DNA from: Rhizobium sp. ACO-34A
Lineage (GTDB): Bacteria; Pseudomonadota; Alphaproteobacteria; Rhizobiales; Rhizobiaceae
Assembly: GCA_002600635.1 (NCBI GenBank)
Contig: CP021371.1
Location: forward strand, 2,111,001 to 2,175,000
Direction of reading: 5' to 3'
DNA: 64,000 nucleotides
In this document: positions 43,694 to 53,645 of the stretch, in pieces
Layout of the letters: the number at the start of each line of letters is the position of its first letter
Position numbering within the stretch: position 1 is the first letter of the stretch
Translations under genes and position numbers: made by a program
Notes under the pieces: generated by a model
Database searches by the model: none
The model's input: the letters and a program-made list of their open reading frames with translations, nothing else
Told to the model about the DNA's origin: nothing

Positions 43694-44416
43694 ATGTCGT
43701 CCAAGCCCATCTACAAGCGTGTTCTTCTGAAGGCCTCCGGAGAAGCCCTGATGGGCAGCCAGGGCTTCGGCATCGACGTTGCGGTAGCTGATCGTATCGC
43801 CTCCGACATTGCCCGGGCGCGTGCGATGGGTGTCGAAGTCGGCGTTGTCGTCGGCGGCGGCAATATTTTCCGCGGCGTAGCCGTTGCCTCCAAGGGCGGC
43901 GATCGCGTGACTGGCGACCACATGGGCATGCTGGGCACCGTCATCAACGCGCTCGCGCTTGCGACGTCGCTGCGCAAGCTCGATGTCGATACCGTCGTTC
44001 TCTCGGCGATCGCCATGCCGGAAATCTGCGAGAGCTTCTCCCAGCGCGGTGCGCTGCATCACCTGTCCCAGGGCAGGGTGGTGATCTTCGCGGGCGGCAC
44101 CGGCAATCCGTTCTTCACCACGGATTCGGCCGCAGCGCTGCGCGCCGCCGAAATCGGCGCGGAGGCGATCTTCAAGGGTACCCAGGTGGACGGCATCTAC
44201 TCCGCCGACCCGAAGAAGGATCCTTCGGCGACCCGTTTCGACAAGCTCACCCACAGCGAAGTTCTCGAAAAGGGACTTGCCGTCATGGACGTGGCAGCGG
44301 TAGCCCTAGCGCGCGAAAACGCCATTCCGATCATCGTCTTCTCGATCCACGAGGCAGGCGGTTTCTGCGACATCCTCTCGGGCGCCGGTCTCATGACCAT
44401 CGTTACCGATCATTGA
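43694..44416 (+). CDS. pyrH: Uridylate kinase
   Basis: Phosphorylates UMP to UDP. 240 residues of the amino-acid-kinase fold: KRVLLKASGEALMG at the ATP site, VVVGGGNIFRG, and DGIYSADPKKDPSA with the late FDKLTHSEVL. I chose ATG 43694 with TAGGAG upstream, because this gives the usual start (SSKPIYKRVLLK); an upstream ATG at 43649 would add 15 non-conserved residues. Confidence 0.97.
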   Translation: MSSKPIYKRVLLKASGEALMGSQGFGIDVAVADRIASDIARARAMGVEVGVVVGGGNIFRGVAVASKGGDRVTGDHMGMLGTVINALALATSLRKLDVDTVVLSAIAMPEICESFSQRGALHHLSQGRVVIFAGGTGNPFFTTDSAAALRAAEIGAEAIFKGTQVDGIYSADPKKDPSATRFDKLTHSEVLEKGLAVMDVAAVALARENAIPIIVFSIHEAGGFCDILSGAGLMTIVTDH

Positions 44417-44468
44417 CACACGGCCTTCCTTCCCGGGAACGTCGAACGAAGAATAAAGGGAGTTCATC

Positions 44469-45029
44469 ATGAGCGAAGGCATTGATCTCAACGACATCAA
44501 GCGCCGTATGGACGGCGCCATCAACGCATTCAAGCACGATATCGCATCGCTGCGGACCGGGCGCGCGTCGGCCAACATTCTCGATCCGGTGACTGTCGAC
44601 GCCTACGGCTCGCGTGTGCCGCTGAACCAGGTGGCGAACGTTACCGTGCCGGAGCCGCGCATGCTTGGTATTTCGATCTGGGACAAGTCGATGGTGAACG
44701 CGGTTGATCGCGCCATCCGCGAAGCCAATCTCGGCCTGAACCCGATCATCGACGGCCAGAACCTGCGTATTCCGCTGCCGGAACTCAACGAGGAACGCCG
44801 CAAGTCGCTGGTCAAGGTCGCTCATGACTATGCCGAAAAGGCCAAGGTGGCGATTCGCCACGTTCGCCGCGATGGCATGGACGGCCTTAAAAAGGCCGAG
44901 AAGGACGGTGTGATTGGGCAGGACATCAGTCGCTCGCAGTCCGATAAGGTGCAAAAGATGACCGACGATACGATTTCCGAAGTCGACCGCTTGCTCGTCG
45001 ACAAGGAAAAGGAAATCATGCAGGTTTGA
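44469..45029 (+). CDS. frr: Ribosome recycling factor
   Basis: 186 residues, the two-domain [23 protein letters not shown] and a C-terminal helix bundle half with [23 protein letters not shown]. It works with EF-G to split post-termination ribosomes. GGGAG precedes ATG 44469. The stop overlaps the uppS start (TGATG). Confidence 0.98.
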   Translation: MSEGIDLNDIKRRMDGAINAFKHDIASLRTGRASANILDPVTVDAYGSRVPLNQVANVTVPEPRMLGISIWDKSMVNAVDRAIREANLGLNPIIDGQNLRIPLPELNEERRKSLVKVAHDYAEKAKVAIRHVRRDGMDGLKKAEKDGVIGQDISRSQSDKVQKMTDDTISEVDRLLVDKEKEIMQV

Positions 45030-45817
45030 TGCGGTCCGCCGCCCTGTACGAGTTGTTCAAACCGGAACCGTCAATGTCGAAAGCCGAAAACTGCCGTGCC
45101 CCCGAGCATGTCGCCATCATCATGGATGGCAATGGTCGTTGGGCGAATGCACGGGGCCTGCCGCGTGCGGTGGGCCACCGCAAGGGTGTGGAAGCGGTGC
45201 GTGAGATCGTACGGGCCGCTGCGGACGCGGGAGTGGCGTATCTGACGCTGTTCGCCTTCTCCTCGGAGAACTGGCGGCGCCCGGAGGCGGAGGTCAACGA
45301 TCTCTTCGGTCTCCTGAAAATGTTCATTCGCCGCGACCTGGCGGAACTGCATCGCGAGAATGTCCGCATTCGCATCATCGGTGATCGCGTCAACCTGCAG
45401 GGGGATATCCTGTCCCTGCTGCTGGAGGCGGAAGAGACGACGAAGGACAATACTGCGCTGACGCTGGTCATCGCCTTCAATTACGGGGCGAGGGACGAAA
45501 TGGCGCGGGCCATGGCGGCGATTGCTGCCGACGTCGAGCAGGGGCGCCTCAAGGCGTCCGAGGTGACGTCCGCACTGGTTGACAGCCGTCTCGATACCGC
45601 CGGCATCCCGGACCCCGATCTGATCATCCGCACCAGTGGCGAGGAGCGCCTTTCCAACTTCCTGCTTTGGCAGGCTGCCTATTCGGAGCTGATGTTCGTG
45701 CCAGAATACTGGCCGGATTTCAGCCGCGAGGTCTTCTTCGCGGCCCTGGAACGTTACGCCGCCCGTGACCGCCGCTTCGGCGGGATTTCGGACAAGGCGG
45801 TGGCGCTCGGATCGTAG
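45029..45817 (+). CDS. uppS: Undecaprenyl diphosphate synthase
   Basis: cis-prenyltransferase that makes the C55 lipid carrier for cell wall and O-antigen. 262 residues. The catalytic Asp is in [11 protein letters not shown], with FSSENWRRP, the IIGDR stretch and [15 protein letters not shown] further on. ATG 45029 overlaps the frr stop. An inner ATG at 45074 (MSKAENC) is the alternative start and would remove a non-conserved 15-residue lead. Confidence 0.95.
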   Translation: MRSAALYELFKPEPSMSKAENCRAPEHVAIIMDGNGRWANARGLPRAVGHRKGVEAVREIVRAAADAGVAYLTLFAFSSENWRRPEAEVNDLFGLLKMFIRRDLAELHRENVRIRIIGDRVNLQGDILSLLLEAEETTKDNTALTLVIAFNYGARDEMARAMAAIAADVEQGRLKASEVTSALVDSRLDTAGIPDPDLIIRTSGEERLSNFLLWQAAYSELMFVPEYWPDFSREVFFAALERYAARDRRFGGISDKAVALGS

Positions 45818-45825
45818 CCGCGCTG

Positions 45826-46659
45826 ATGTCCCGGGAACTAACGCTCCGCATCTATTCGGCGATCGTTCTTGCCGCAATCGTCCTCACCGCCACCTGGTTG
45901 GGCGGTTTTGCCTTCCGTCTGCTGTCCGTGCTGATAGGCCTTCTGGTCTATTACGAATGGTCCAGAATGACGCAGCTTGCCGAAAGCAGCATGCGCGGCC
46001 ACGCCTTCGGCTGGTTTTCCATTGCCGCCATCGGCGCCAACATGCTTTTCGGCTCCCCCGATATGACCGTGCCGCTCCTTGCCGGTCTGGTCGTGACGGC
46101 CGTCCTGCCGTCGATCGCAGGCAACTGGCGCTGGTGGCAGGTGGGAGGCATTTTCTATTCCGGTCTCAGCGCCATTTCCCTTGCCGCAATTCGCGGGGAG
46201 GATTCGGTCGGCTTTGCCGCCATGCTCTTCGTGTTTGCCGTGGTATGGGCGACGGATATCCTGGCCTATTTCGTCGGGCGGGCTATCGGCGGTCCGAAGC
46301 TTGCGCCGAGCATCTCTCCCGGCAAGACCTGGTCGGGGGCGATCGGTGGCACGATCGCCGGCGTATTGGGCGGCACGGCTGTAGCCCTTGCCTACTTCCA
46401 GTCGGTCGGTCTCTGGATCCCGGTGATTGCTTTTGTCCTCTCGGTCGCGGGCCAGATCGGCGATCTTTTCGAATCGTTTATCAAGCGTCGGTTCGGTGTG
46501 AAGGATTCGAGTCATCTCATTCCAGGGCACGGTGGTGTCATGGATCGGGTTGACGGACTTGTTTTTGCCTGTTTTGCAGCTTTCTTTCTTGCTGTAGGGT
46601 TCTCCGCAATTGGCAAGGGGGCGGTGACATCGCTCGGAGCGTTCCTGTTCGGTCTTTGA
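45826..46659 (+). CDS. cdsA: Phosphatidate cytidylyltransferase
   Basis: Makes CDP-diacylglycerol from phosphatidate and CTP in the inner membrane. 277 residues, about seven to eight membrane segments. The CDS signature is intact near the C-terminus: SPGKTWSG, GQIGDLFESFIKRRFGVKD and SHLIPGHGGVMDRVDG. It begins 8 bp after uppS, and rseP follows 31 bp later. Confidence 0.96.
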   Translation: MSRELTLRIYSAIVLAAIVLTATWLGGFAFRLLSVLIGLLVYYEWSRMTQLAESSMRGHAFGWFSIAAIGANMLFGSPDMTVPLLAGLVVTAVLPSIAGNWRWWQVGGIFYSGLSAISLAAIRGEDSVGFAAMLFVFAVVWATDILAYFVGRAIGGPKLAPSISPGKTWSGAIGGTIAGVLGGTAVALAYFQSVGLWIPVIAFVLSVAGQIGDLFESFIKRRFGVKDSSHLIPGHGGVMDRVDGLVFACFAAFFLAVGFSAIGKGAVTSLGAFLFGL

Positions 46660-46690
46660 CAAGAGCGGGAAGCGCCCTAAACGGAATGGG

Positions 46691-47827
46691 ATGATGGATC
46701 ATATTACCGCGTTTTTCGGCTTTCTCGTTGGCTACATCCTGCCTTACGTGATCGTCCTTTCCCTGCTCGTTTTCGTGCATGAGCTCGGTCATTATCTCGC
46801 TGGACGTCTCTCGGGCATTCGTGTGCTCGCCTTTTCCGTTGGTTTCGGCCCTGAGCTGGTCGGCTTCACCGATGGTCACGGAACCCGTTGGAAAATCTCG
46901 GCGATTCCGCTCGGAGGATATGTTCGCTTCTTCGGCGATGCCGATGCCGCAAGCCGGCCGGATGGCGCGGAACTGGAAGAACTGACGCCCGAGGAAAAGG
47001 CTCAGACGCTCGCTGGTGCCAAGCTGTGGAAAAGAGCCGTCACGGTCGCAGCTGGTCCGATTGCGAATTTTGTCCTGGCAATCGCCATCTTCGCCGTTCT
47101 CTTCGGCATGATGGGCAAGCCTGTTGCGGATCCCGTCGTTGCCGAGGTCAAGGCTGACAGCGCTGCCGCCGAGGCCGGCGTGCAGGCGGGCGACGTTCTC
47201 GTCGCGCTGGACGGCGAGGCGGTCGAAACCTTCGATGATGTGGTCCGCTATATCAGCATGCGCCCCGAGATTCCTGTCGTCGTGACGGTCCGTCGCGACG
47301 GAAGCGAACTCGGGCTGAACATGACGCCGCGCCGGGTGGAAACGGCCGATCGCTTCGGTAACAAGATGGAAGTCGGCCAGATCGGTATCGTCACCAACCA
47401 GCAGTCCGGCAACTTCCGTATCGTCGAACTGACGCCACTGCAGGCCGTGGGCGAGGGCGCCCGTCAGACGTGGCATATCGTCACCGGCACCGTCGACTAC
47501 CTGTCGAATCTCATCGCCGGCCGCATGAACGCCGACCAGCTCGGAGGCCCGGTGAGGGTCGTTCAGGCATCCGGCCAGATGGCGACGCTGGGTATCGTCG
47601 CTCTCGTCAATCTCGCGGCTGTTTTGTCCGTTTCCCTTGGACTTCTGAATTTGATGCCAATTCCGGTCCTTGACGGCGGCCATCTCCTCCTCTACGCGCT
47701 TGAAGCGTTGCGCGGGAAACCGGTAGGCCCCAATGCACAGGAGATCGCCTTCCGCATAGGACTGGCGATGATCGTGTCGCTGATGGTGTTTGCAACCTGG
47801 AACGACATCAGCAGGCTGATTGGCTGA
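46691..47827 (+). CDS. rseP: RIP zinc metalloprotease RseP (site-2 protease)
   Basis: 378 residues, inner membrane. Zinc site H30-E31-L-G-H34 lies in the first membrane helix, a PDZ domain is in the middle (ADSAAAEAGVQAGDVLVALDG), and the third zinc ligand is in LNLMPIPVLDGGHLL. It cuts membrane-bound anti-sigma factors or signal peptides; in rhizobia the homologue is also called MmpA. Part of the uppS-cdsA-rseP-bamA set. Confidence 0.96.
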   Translation: MMDHITAFFGFLVGYILPYVIVLSLLVFVHELGHYLAGRLSGIRVLAFSVGFGPELVGFTDGHGTRWKISAIPLGGYVRFFGDADAASRPDGAELEELTPEEKAQTLAGAKLWKRAVTVAAGPIANFVLAIAIFAVLFGMMGKPVADPVVAEVKADSAAAEAGVQAGDVLVALDGEAVETFDDVVRYISMRPEIPVVVTVRRDGSELGLNMTPRRVETADRFGNKMEVGQIGIVTNQQSGNFRIVELTPLQAVGEGARQTWHIVTGTVDYLSNLIAGRMNADQLGGPVRVVQASGQMATLGIVALVNLAAVLSVSLGLLNLMPIPVLDGGHLLLYALEALRGKPVGPNAQEIAFRIGLAMIVSLMVFATWNDISRLIG

Positions 47828-48014
47828 GGGCTGCGCCGGCGATTTTGTAGGGATTTGTTTACGATGTTTCAAACTGATAGTGGCGATTGGGCCACGCATG
47901 TAAACGAAGTAAATAGAAATTAACGTCCGCCCTTGCTTGTAGGGTAAAACCCGGTAAAACCACACACGGGCCGGAGTCGGAGTACGGCTTCGGGACAATG
48001 GAAGAAGGTTGAGA

Positions 48015-50378
48015 ATGCACATGAAGGCTGGTTCAAGATTTTTGAACGCAGTATCGGCGGTCGCGCTGTCTGCTGGTGTTGTTTCTTCGGGCGCAGGTGT
48101 AGCTGTCCTTGCATCGGCCGTTGCGGCCCAGGCTGCCGTGATCCAGCGTATCGAGGTCAAGGGTGTGCAGCGCGTCAGCCCTGAGGCTGTTCGCTCGAAT
48201 ATCTCGATCCGGCCGGGTCAGAGCTTCTCGAACACGGATATCGATGAATCCGTCAAGCAGCTCTACGCGACCGGCTTCTTCTCCGACGTTCGCATTTCCG
48301 TTTCCGGAAGCACGCTCGTGGTCAGCGTTTCCGAAGCTCAGCTGATCAATCAGGTGGTCTTCAACGGTAACCGCAAGATCAAGGACGACAAGCTGCGCGG
48401 CATCGTTCAGACGCAGCCGATGGGTCCTTATAGCGAAGCTCTGGCTGCTGCGGATATCTCGCGCATCAAGGAAGCCTATGCCGGCATCGGTCGCAGCGAC
48501 GTCGAAGTGACGACGCAGGTCGTTCCGGTCGCCGAAGGTCGCGTCAACGTTGCCTTCGTGGTCAACGAAGGTGAGCGCACCAAGATCTCCAAGATCAATT
48601 TCGTTGGCAACAACGCCTATGGCGATGGCCGTCTGCAGTCGGTCATTCAGACGAAGCAGTCCGGCATGCTGTCGTTCCTGACGCGTAAGGACGTCTACAA
48701 CGAGGACAAGCTGCGCGCTGACGAAGAAGCGCTGCGCCAGTTCTACTACAATCACGGCTATGCAGACTTCCGCGTCGTCTCTTCCGACGTTTCGCTGAAC
48801 GAGGCTGGCAACGAATACACCATCACGATCACCGTTGATGAAGGCGAACGCTACAAGTTCGGCGACGTGAAGGTTGAATCGACGGTCGAAGGTGTGGATG
48901 GTGCCGAGCTGCAGGGTCTTCTCGAGACCCATGCCGGCAGCACCTACAGCGCCAAGGATGTTCAGAAGTCCATGGAAGCGATCTCCCAGCGCGTTGCAGC
49001 CAAGGGATATCCCTTTGCTCGCGTTGTTCCGCGCGGCGATCGCAACTTCGGCAACAACACCATTGGCGTGACCTATCTCGTCGACCAGGGCGAGCGCGCC
49101 TATGTCGAGCGCATCGAAATCCGCGGTAACACCCGTACGCGTGACTATGTCATTCGTCGCGAGTTCGATCTGTCCGAAGGTGATGCCTTCAATCAGGAAA
49201 CCATTACGCGTGCGAAGCGTCGCCTTGAAGCTCTCGGTTACTTTACGAGCGTGAACATCTCGACGCAGCAGGGTACTGCGCCGGATCGCGTCGTTCTCGT
49301 TGTTGATGTTGAAGATCAGCCGACCGGCTCGTTCGGTATCGGTGCTGGCTATTCGGTCGGTGGCGATGGCCTCGTTCTGGAAGCTTCGGTCGAAGAAAAG
49401 AACTTCCTCGGTCGCGGTCAGTTCATTCGTCTTGCCGTCGGTGGCGGTTTCGAAGACAGCCGTACCTACAACTTCTCCTTCACCGAGCCGTATTTCCTCG
49501 GCTACCGTCTTGCCGCAGGCTTCGACCTGTTCAAGAGCCAGACGAGCAGCAATTCGGATTACGAATACGAGGAGCAGGGTGTAACCTTCCGCGTCACGGC
49601 GCCGATCACCGAAGATCTCGCGACGACCGTTCGCTACACCTACAAGCAGATCAAGTATAACGAAGACGGCGCATTCGGTACCGATGGTATCGCGCGTACC
49701 TCGGATGACACGCTTTCCGATCCGTATATCGATCTGATCGAGGAGAGCCCGTGGAAGCAGTCGATCATCGGTCACTCGTTCGTCTACAATACGCTCGATG
49801 ACCGCACGATGCCGCGCGAAGGTATCTATGCCAGCTTCACGCATGAATATGCGGGTCTCGGCGGCGACTCTGACTACTACAAGGTCTATGGCAAGTTCCG
49901 TTACTTCCATCCGCTGTCTGACGAATTCGATATCATCGGTTCGGTCTCGGCCAGCGCCGGTCATGTCATCGCCACCGATGGCAAGCTGAACGTCTTCGAT
50001 CAGTTCCAGATCGGTGGCAAGGAACTGCGCGGCTTCGATACCCAGGGTATCGGCGCTCGTGCGGGTGACGATGCTCTCGGCGGCACGACCTACTTCACCG
50101 CTTCGGCTGAAGCCAGCTTCCCGATGCCGCTCGTTCCGCAGGATCTTAATCTGCGTGGCGCGGTCTTCGCGGATGCTGGTACGCTCTATGGCAACGACGT
50201 CAGCACCGGCAACTCCACAGTTGTCGGCACCGACATGTCGCTTCGTGCATCGGTCGGTGCCGGTATCGTCTGGCTGTCGCCCTTCGGTCCTCTGCGCTTC
50301 GACTACGCGGTTCCGGTCGCCAAGGAAGACTACGACGAAGTTCAGAACTTCCGCTTCAGCATGGCGAACCAGTTCTAA
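48015..50378 (+). CDS. bamA: Outer membrane protein assembly factor BamA
   Basis: 787 residues. After the signal peptide (~1-43, cut near AAQAA) come five POTRA repeats (to ~430) and a C-terminal Omp85 beta-barrel ending in the outer-membrane signal residue Phe (RFSMANQF). It inserts beta-barrel proteins into the outer membrane. ATG 48015 follows AAGG at six bases; a TTG six bases upstream is possible. The 187-bp gap after rseP likely holds an extra promoter. Confidence 0.97.
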   Translation: MHMKAGSRFLNAVSAVALSAGVVSSGAGVAVLASAVAAQAAVIQRIEVKGVQRVSPEAVRSNISIRPGQSFSNTDIDESVKQLYATGFFSDVRISVSGSTLVVSVSEAQLINQVVFNGNRKIKDDKLRGIVQTQPMGPYSEALAAADISRIKEAYAGIGRSDVEVTTQVVPVAEGRVNVAFVVNEGERTKISKINFVGNNAYGDGRLQSVIQTKQSGMLSFLTRKDVYNEDKLRADEEALRQFYYNHGYADFRVVSSDVSLNEAGNEYTITITVDEGERYKFGDVKVESTVEGVDGAELQGLLETHAGSTYSAKDVQKSMEAISQRVAAKGYPFARVVPRGDRNFGNNTIGVTYLVDQGERAYVERIEIRGNTRTRDYVIRREFDLSEGDAFNQETITRAKRRLEALGYFTSVNISTQQGTAPDRVVLVVDVEDQPTGSFGIGAGYSVGGDGLVLEASVEEKNFLGRGQFIRLAVGGGFEDSRTYNFSFTEPYFLGYRLAAGFDLFKSQTSSNSDYEYEEQGVTFRVTAPITEDLATTVRYTYKQIKYNEDGAFGTDGIARTSDDTLSDPYIDLIEESPWKQSIIGHSFVYNTLDDRTMPREGIYASFTHEYAGLGGDSDYYKVYGKFRYFHPLSDEFDIIGSVSASAGHVIATDGKLNVFDQFQIGGKELRGFDTQGIGARAGDDALGGTTYFTASAEASFPMPLVPQDLNLRGAVFADAGTLYGNDVSTGNSTVVGTDMSLRASVGAGIVWLSPFGPLRFDYAVPVAKEDYDEVQNFRFSMANQF

Positions 50379-50429
50379 GGTCCGTGGCCCAAAGGCTGCT
50401 GGCAGCGTAACGTTCTGGGGCTTTGGCTG

Positions 50430-51494
50430 ATGGAGCATAACCACTTCTTTCCGCCCCATGAGGGGATCGCGCTTGCGTCGATCGCCGCTCATGTGGGGGC
50501 GGAGCTACTTGATCAGGGTGCGGGCGATCGGATGATCCAGTCGGTCGCCCCTGTTAATCGTGCGCGTGCAGGGGACATTTGTTACATTCTGTCCCGCCGC
50601 AGCAAGGAAGAGCTGAAGACTTGTGAAGCTTCGGCGATCATCTGCGACAAGGCGCTTCGTTCGCTTATTCCCGATCATATTCCCGTACTTCTGAGTTCGG
50701 CTCCGGCTATGGCTTTCGCCATGGCGGGCGGTCTGCTTTTCCCGTCGGGTCTTCGTCCGATTGAGATGGTGAACGAGGCTGAGGCGATTTCGCCAGCGGC
50801 CTTCGTTGATCCGTCGGCAAGGCTGGAGCCGGGTGTGCGTATCGAGCCGATGGCCGTGATCGGTGCGGATGTCGAAATCGGCAGTGGCAGTCATATCGGC
50901 GCAGGCGCCGTTATCGGTCGTGGCGTGCGCATCGGACGCAATTGCACGATCGCTGCGGGAGCCACGGTGCAGGTGGCGCTGATCGGCAACAATGTCATCA
51001 TCCACAACGGCGCCCGTATCGGGCAGGACGGCTTCGGCTATGCACCGGGACCGCGCGGCATGATCAAGATCGTGCAGGTCGGCCGCGTTATCATCCAGGA
51101 CAACGTGGAGATTGGCGCGAACACGACGATTGACCGAGGCACGATGGACGATACGGTCATCGGTGAGGGCACCAAGATCGATAATCTGGTGCAGATCGGG
51201 CACAATGTTCGCATCGGTCGCCATTGCGGCATCGTCAGCCAGGTCGGTATCGCCGGCAGCACACGCATTGGCGACGGTGTCATGCTCGGCGGAGCCTGCG
51301 GGGTCAATGGGCACATCACCATCGGCGACGGCGCACAGATTGCCGCCATGAGCGGTGTTTTGTCTGATGTGCCACCGGGTGGACGTTATGGCGGGGTGCC
51401 GGCGCGCCCGATGAAGGATTACCTTCGAGAAGTTGCCGAAATGCTGAGCCGCACGGATAGCCGCAACAAGGAAAAGGAGGGCAAGAATGACTGA
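50430..51494 (+). CDS. lpxD: UDP-3-O-acylglucosamine N-acyltransferase
   Basis: Third step of lipid A synthesis. 354 residues: an N-terminal uridine-binding domain (~1-110), then a long hexapeptide beta-helix with the catalytic His region [17 protein letters not shown], and a short C-terminal helix. Its last 8 bp overlap fabZ. Confidence 0.96.
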   Translation: MEHNHFFPPHEGIALASIAAHVGAELLDQGAGDRMIQSVAPVNRARAGDICYILSRRSKEELKTCEASAIICDKALRSLIPDHIPVLLSSAPAMAFAMAGGLLFPSGLRPIEMVNEAEAISPAAFVDPSARLEPGVRIEPMAVIGADVEIGSGSHIGAGAVIGRGVRIGRNCTIAAGATVQVALIGNNVIIHNGARIGQDGFGYAPGPRGMIKIVQVGRVIIQDNVEIGANTTIDRGTMDDTVIGEGTKIDNLVQIGHNVRIGRHCGIVSQVGIAGSTRIGDGVMLGGACGVNGHITIGDGAQIAAMSGVLSDVPPGGRYGGVPARPMKDYLREVAEMLSRTDSRNKEKEGKND

Positions 51495-51954
51495 AGGCGT
51501 TAAGACGGAACTGGGTTCGGCCGATGTCCTCCAGATCATGAAGTATCTGCCCCACCGCTATCCTTTCCTGCTGGTGGACAAGATCATCGAGATCGACGGC
51601 GACAATTCCGCAATCGGCATCAAGAACGTGACGGCCAACGAGCCGCATTTCACTGGTCACTTTCCTGAATCACCGATCATGCCGGGCGTTCTGCTGATCG
51701 AGGGCATGGCCCAGACGGCCGGCGCGATTTGCGCACGCAAGGAAGGGCAGGGCGGAAACCTCGTCTATTTCATGACGATCGATAATGCCCGCTTCCGTCG
51801 TCCGGTCGTGCCGGGTGATCGCGTCGAATACCATGTGGTGAAGCAGAAGCAGCGCGGCAATATCTGGAAATTCCATTGCGATGCCAAGGTCGATGGCGCA
51901 TTGGTTGCCGAGGCCGATATCGGCGCCATGATCATGCGCAAGGAAGACAAATGA
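51487..51954 (+). CDS. fabZ: 3-hydroxyacyl-ACP dehydratase FabZ
   Basis: 155 residues, hot-dog fold. Active-site motifs: [37 protein letters not shown] (split here by FTGHFPE with the catalytic His and the helix Glu). It competes with LpxA for the same 3-hydroxyacyl-ACP pool, which explains the tight overlap on both sides: 8 bp with lpxD and 4 bp with lpxA. Confidence 0.97.
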   Translation: MTEGVKTELGSADVLQIMKYLPHRYPFLLVDKIIEIDGDNSAIGIKNVTANEPHFTGHFPESPIMPGVLLIEGMAQTAGAICARKEGQGGNLVYFMTIDNARFRRPVVPGDRVEYHVVKQKQRGNIWKFHCDAKVDGALVAEADIGAMIMRKEDK

Positions 51955-52766
51955 GCATGATCGCCGCAAGCGCCAGCATTCATCCCCTTGCCGTCGTCGA
52001 TGATGGAGCCGTGATTGGCGAGAACGTCAAGATCGGCCCTTTTTGCCGTGTCGGTTCTCGGGTGAAGCTTGGCGATAGCAGCGAACTGATCTCGCATGTC
52101 TCGGTAACCGGTCTGACGACGATCGGCCGCAATGCGAAGATTTTCCCCTGTGCGGTGATCGGCGGGGATCCGCAGAGCGTTCATCACGCCGGCGAGGAAA
52201 CGACGCTCACCATCGGCGACAACTGCACGATACGCGAAGGCGTGACGATGAACACCGGCACCGCCGAAGGCGGCGGCAAGACGGTGGTTGGAAACAACAA
52301 CCTGTTTCTTGCCAACTCCCATGTGGCGCATGATTGCATTCTCGGCGATCACATCATCCTGTCGAACAACGTGATGCTGGCCGGCCATGTGAAGGTCGAG
52401 GATCGCGTTATCCTCGGCGGTGGTTCGGCCGTGCATCAGTTTACCCGCATCGGCCGGCAGGCCTTCATCGGTGGTCTCTCGGCGGTCAGCTATGATGTCA
52501 TCCCCTACGGCATGCTCAACGGTAACCCGGGCATCCTCGGCGGTCTGAACGTTGTCGGCATGACCCGTGCCGGTATCGAGCGGTCGGTGATCCATCAGGT
52601 TCGCCGCGCTTTCAAGCAGATCTTCGAAGGCGAGGGCTCCGCCCGCGTCAACGCCGCAGCCATTCGCGAAGAATATCTCGATTGCCCGCAGGTTATCGAG
52701 ATCCTGGATTTCATCGCTGCCGAAAGCGACAGGGCGCTTTCCTCTCCTCATCGTGGCAAGAGCTGA
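51951..52766 (+). CDS. lpxA: UDP-N-acetylglucosamine acyltransferase
   Basis: First step of lipid A synthesis. 271 residues of left-handed beta-helix ([20 protein letters not shown] onward) with the catalytic His in [13 protein letters not shown] and a helical C-terminal part. The start ATG overlaps the fabZ stop (ATGA). Confidence 0.96.
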   Translation: MSMIAASASIHPLAVVDDGAVIGENVKIGPFCRVGSRVKLGDSSELISHVSVTGLTTIGRNAKIFPCAVIGGDPQSVHHAGEETTLTIGDNCTIREGVTMNTGTAEGGGKTVVGNNNLFLANSHVAHDCILGDHIILSNNVMLAGHVKVEDRVILGGGSAVHQFTRIGRQAFIGGLSAVSYDVIPYGMLNGNPGILGGLNVVGMTRAGIERSVIHQVRRAFKQIFEGEGSARVNAAAIREEYLDCPQVIEILDFIAAESDRALSSPHRGKS

Positions 52767-52769
52767 CGT

Positions 52770-53645
52770 ATGGCGCCGGCCAAGGCAGGATCGGGTCGTC
52801 TGGCGATCGTCGCCGGAAGCGGCCTTTTGCCGCTTTATGTGGCTGAAGCCGCCCGGCGGTCCGGCGAGAATCCCTTCATTCTGCGCCTGAAGGATGAAGC
52901 CGATCAGCAATGGCAGGATTTTGACAATGCCGTGGTGGGTGTCGGCGATGTTGCTGGCTTGTCCACGCTTTTTCGCCGCCACGATATCGGCCGCGTCGTG
53001 CTTTCCGGCGGCGTCAAGCGCCGTCCGGGCTTTCGCGAAATTCACGTCAACCTGAAGGCGCTGATGAAGTTGCCGATGGCGCTGAAGACGCTGCTTGCCG
53101 GCGGCGATGATGCCGTCCTCAAGATGGTGATTTCGCTTATCGAAGGGCAGGGATGCCATGTCATCGGCGTTCAGGATATAGCGCCCGATCTACTGGCCTC
53201 CACCGGTCCGCTTGGGACCGTAACACCGACCGAGGACGATCTGCGTGACATCGCCAAGGGCGCCGAGGCTGCGGAAGCGCTCGGGCGGCTTGATGTCGGG
53301 CAGGGCGCGGTCACCGTTGGTGGCCGGATCGTGGCGCTCGAGGGTGTCGAGGGAACCGACGCCATGCTCGCGCGCGTCGCGCGCCTCAGGAGCGAAGGCC
53401 GGATCTCCCAGCATCGAAAAGGCGTGCTGGTCAAGCTCTGCAAGCCGCAGCAGGATCTCCGCGCCGACCTGCCGTCGATCGGTCGTTCCACCGTGGAGAA
53501 TGCGAAGCGGGCGGGGCTTGCCGGCGTCGCTGTCGAAGCCGGAAGGGCGCTGGTGATCGAGCGTGAGGCAACGATTGCCGCTGCCAACGAGGCGGGTCTT
53601 TTCGTGATCGGTATTGATCGCGGCTTGCCGGGAGGCGTGATGTGA
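52770..53645 (+). CDS. lpxI: UDP-2,3-diacylglucosamine pyrophosphatase LpxI
   Basis: 291 residues of the LpxI/DUF1009 family: IVAGSGLLPLYVAEAAR at the start, VVLSGGVKRRPGF, and the C-terminal catalytic part GVLVKLCKPQQDLRADLPSIG. It replaces LpxH, the usual enzyme of gammaproteobacteria, as expected in alphaproteobacteria. Its stop overlaps the lpxB start by 4 bp. Confidence 0.95.
   Translation: MAPAKAGSGRLAIVAGSGLLPLYVAEAARRSGENPFILRLKDEADQQWQDFDNAVVGVGDVAGLSTLFRRHDIGRVVLSGGVKRRPGFREIHVNLKALMKLPMALKTLLAGGDDAVLKMVISLIEGQGCHVIGVQDIAPDLLASTGPLGTVTPTEDDLRDIAKGAEAAEALGRLDVGQGAVTVGGRIVALEGVEGTDAMLARVARLRSEGRISQHRKGVLVKLCKPQQDLRADLPSIGRSTVENAKRAGLAGVAVEAGRALVIEREATIAAANEAGLFVIGIDRGLPGGVM

Noticed and set aside
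48033-50492. An 819-codon frame opposite bamA
   Set aside because: Shadow of bamA codon bias; the sense strand gives a textbook BamA.
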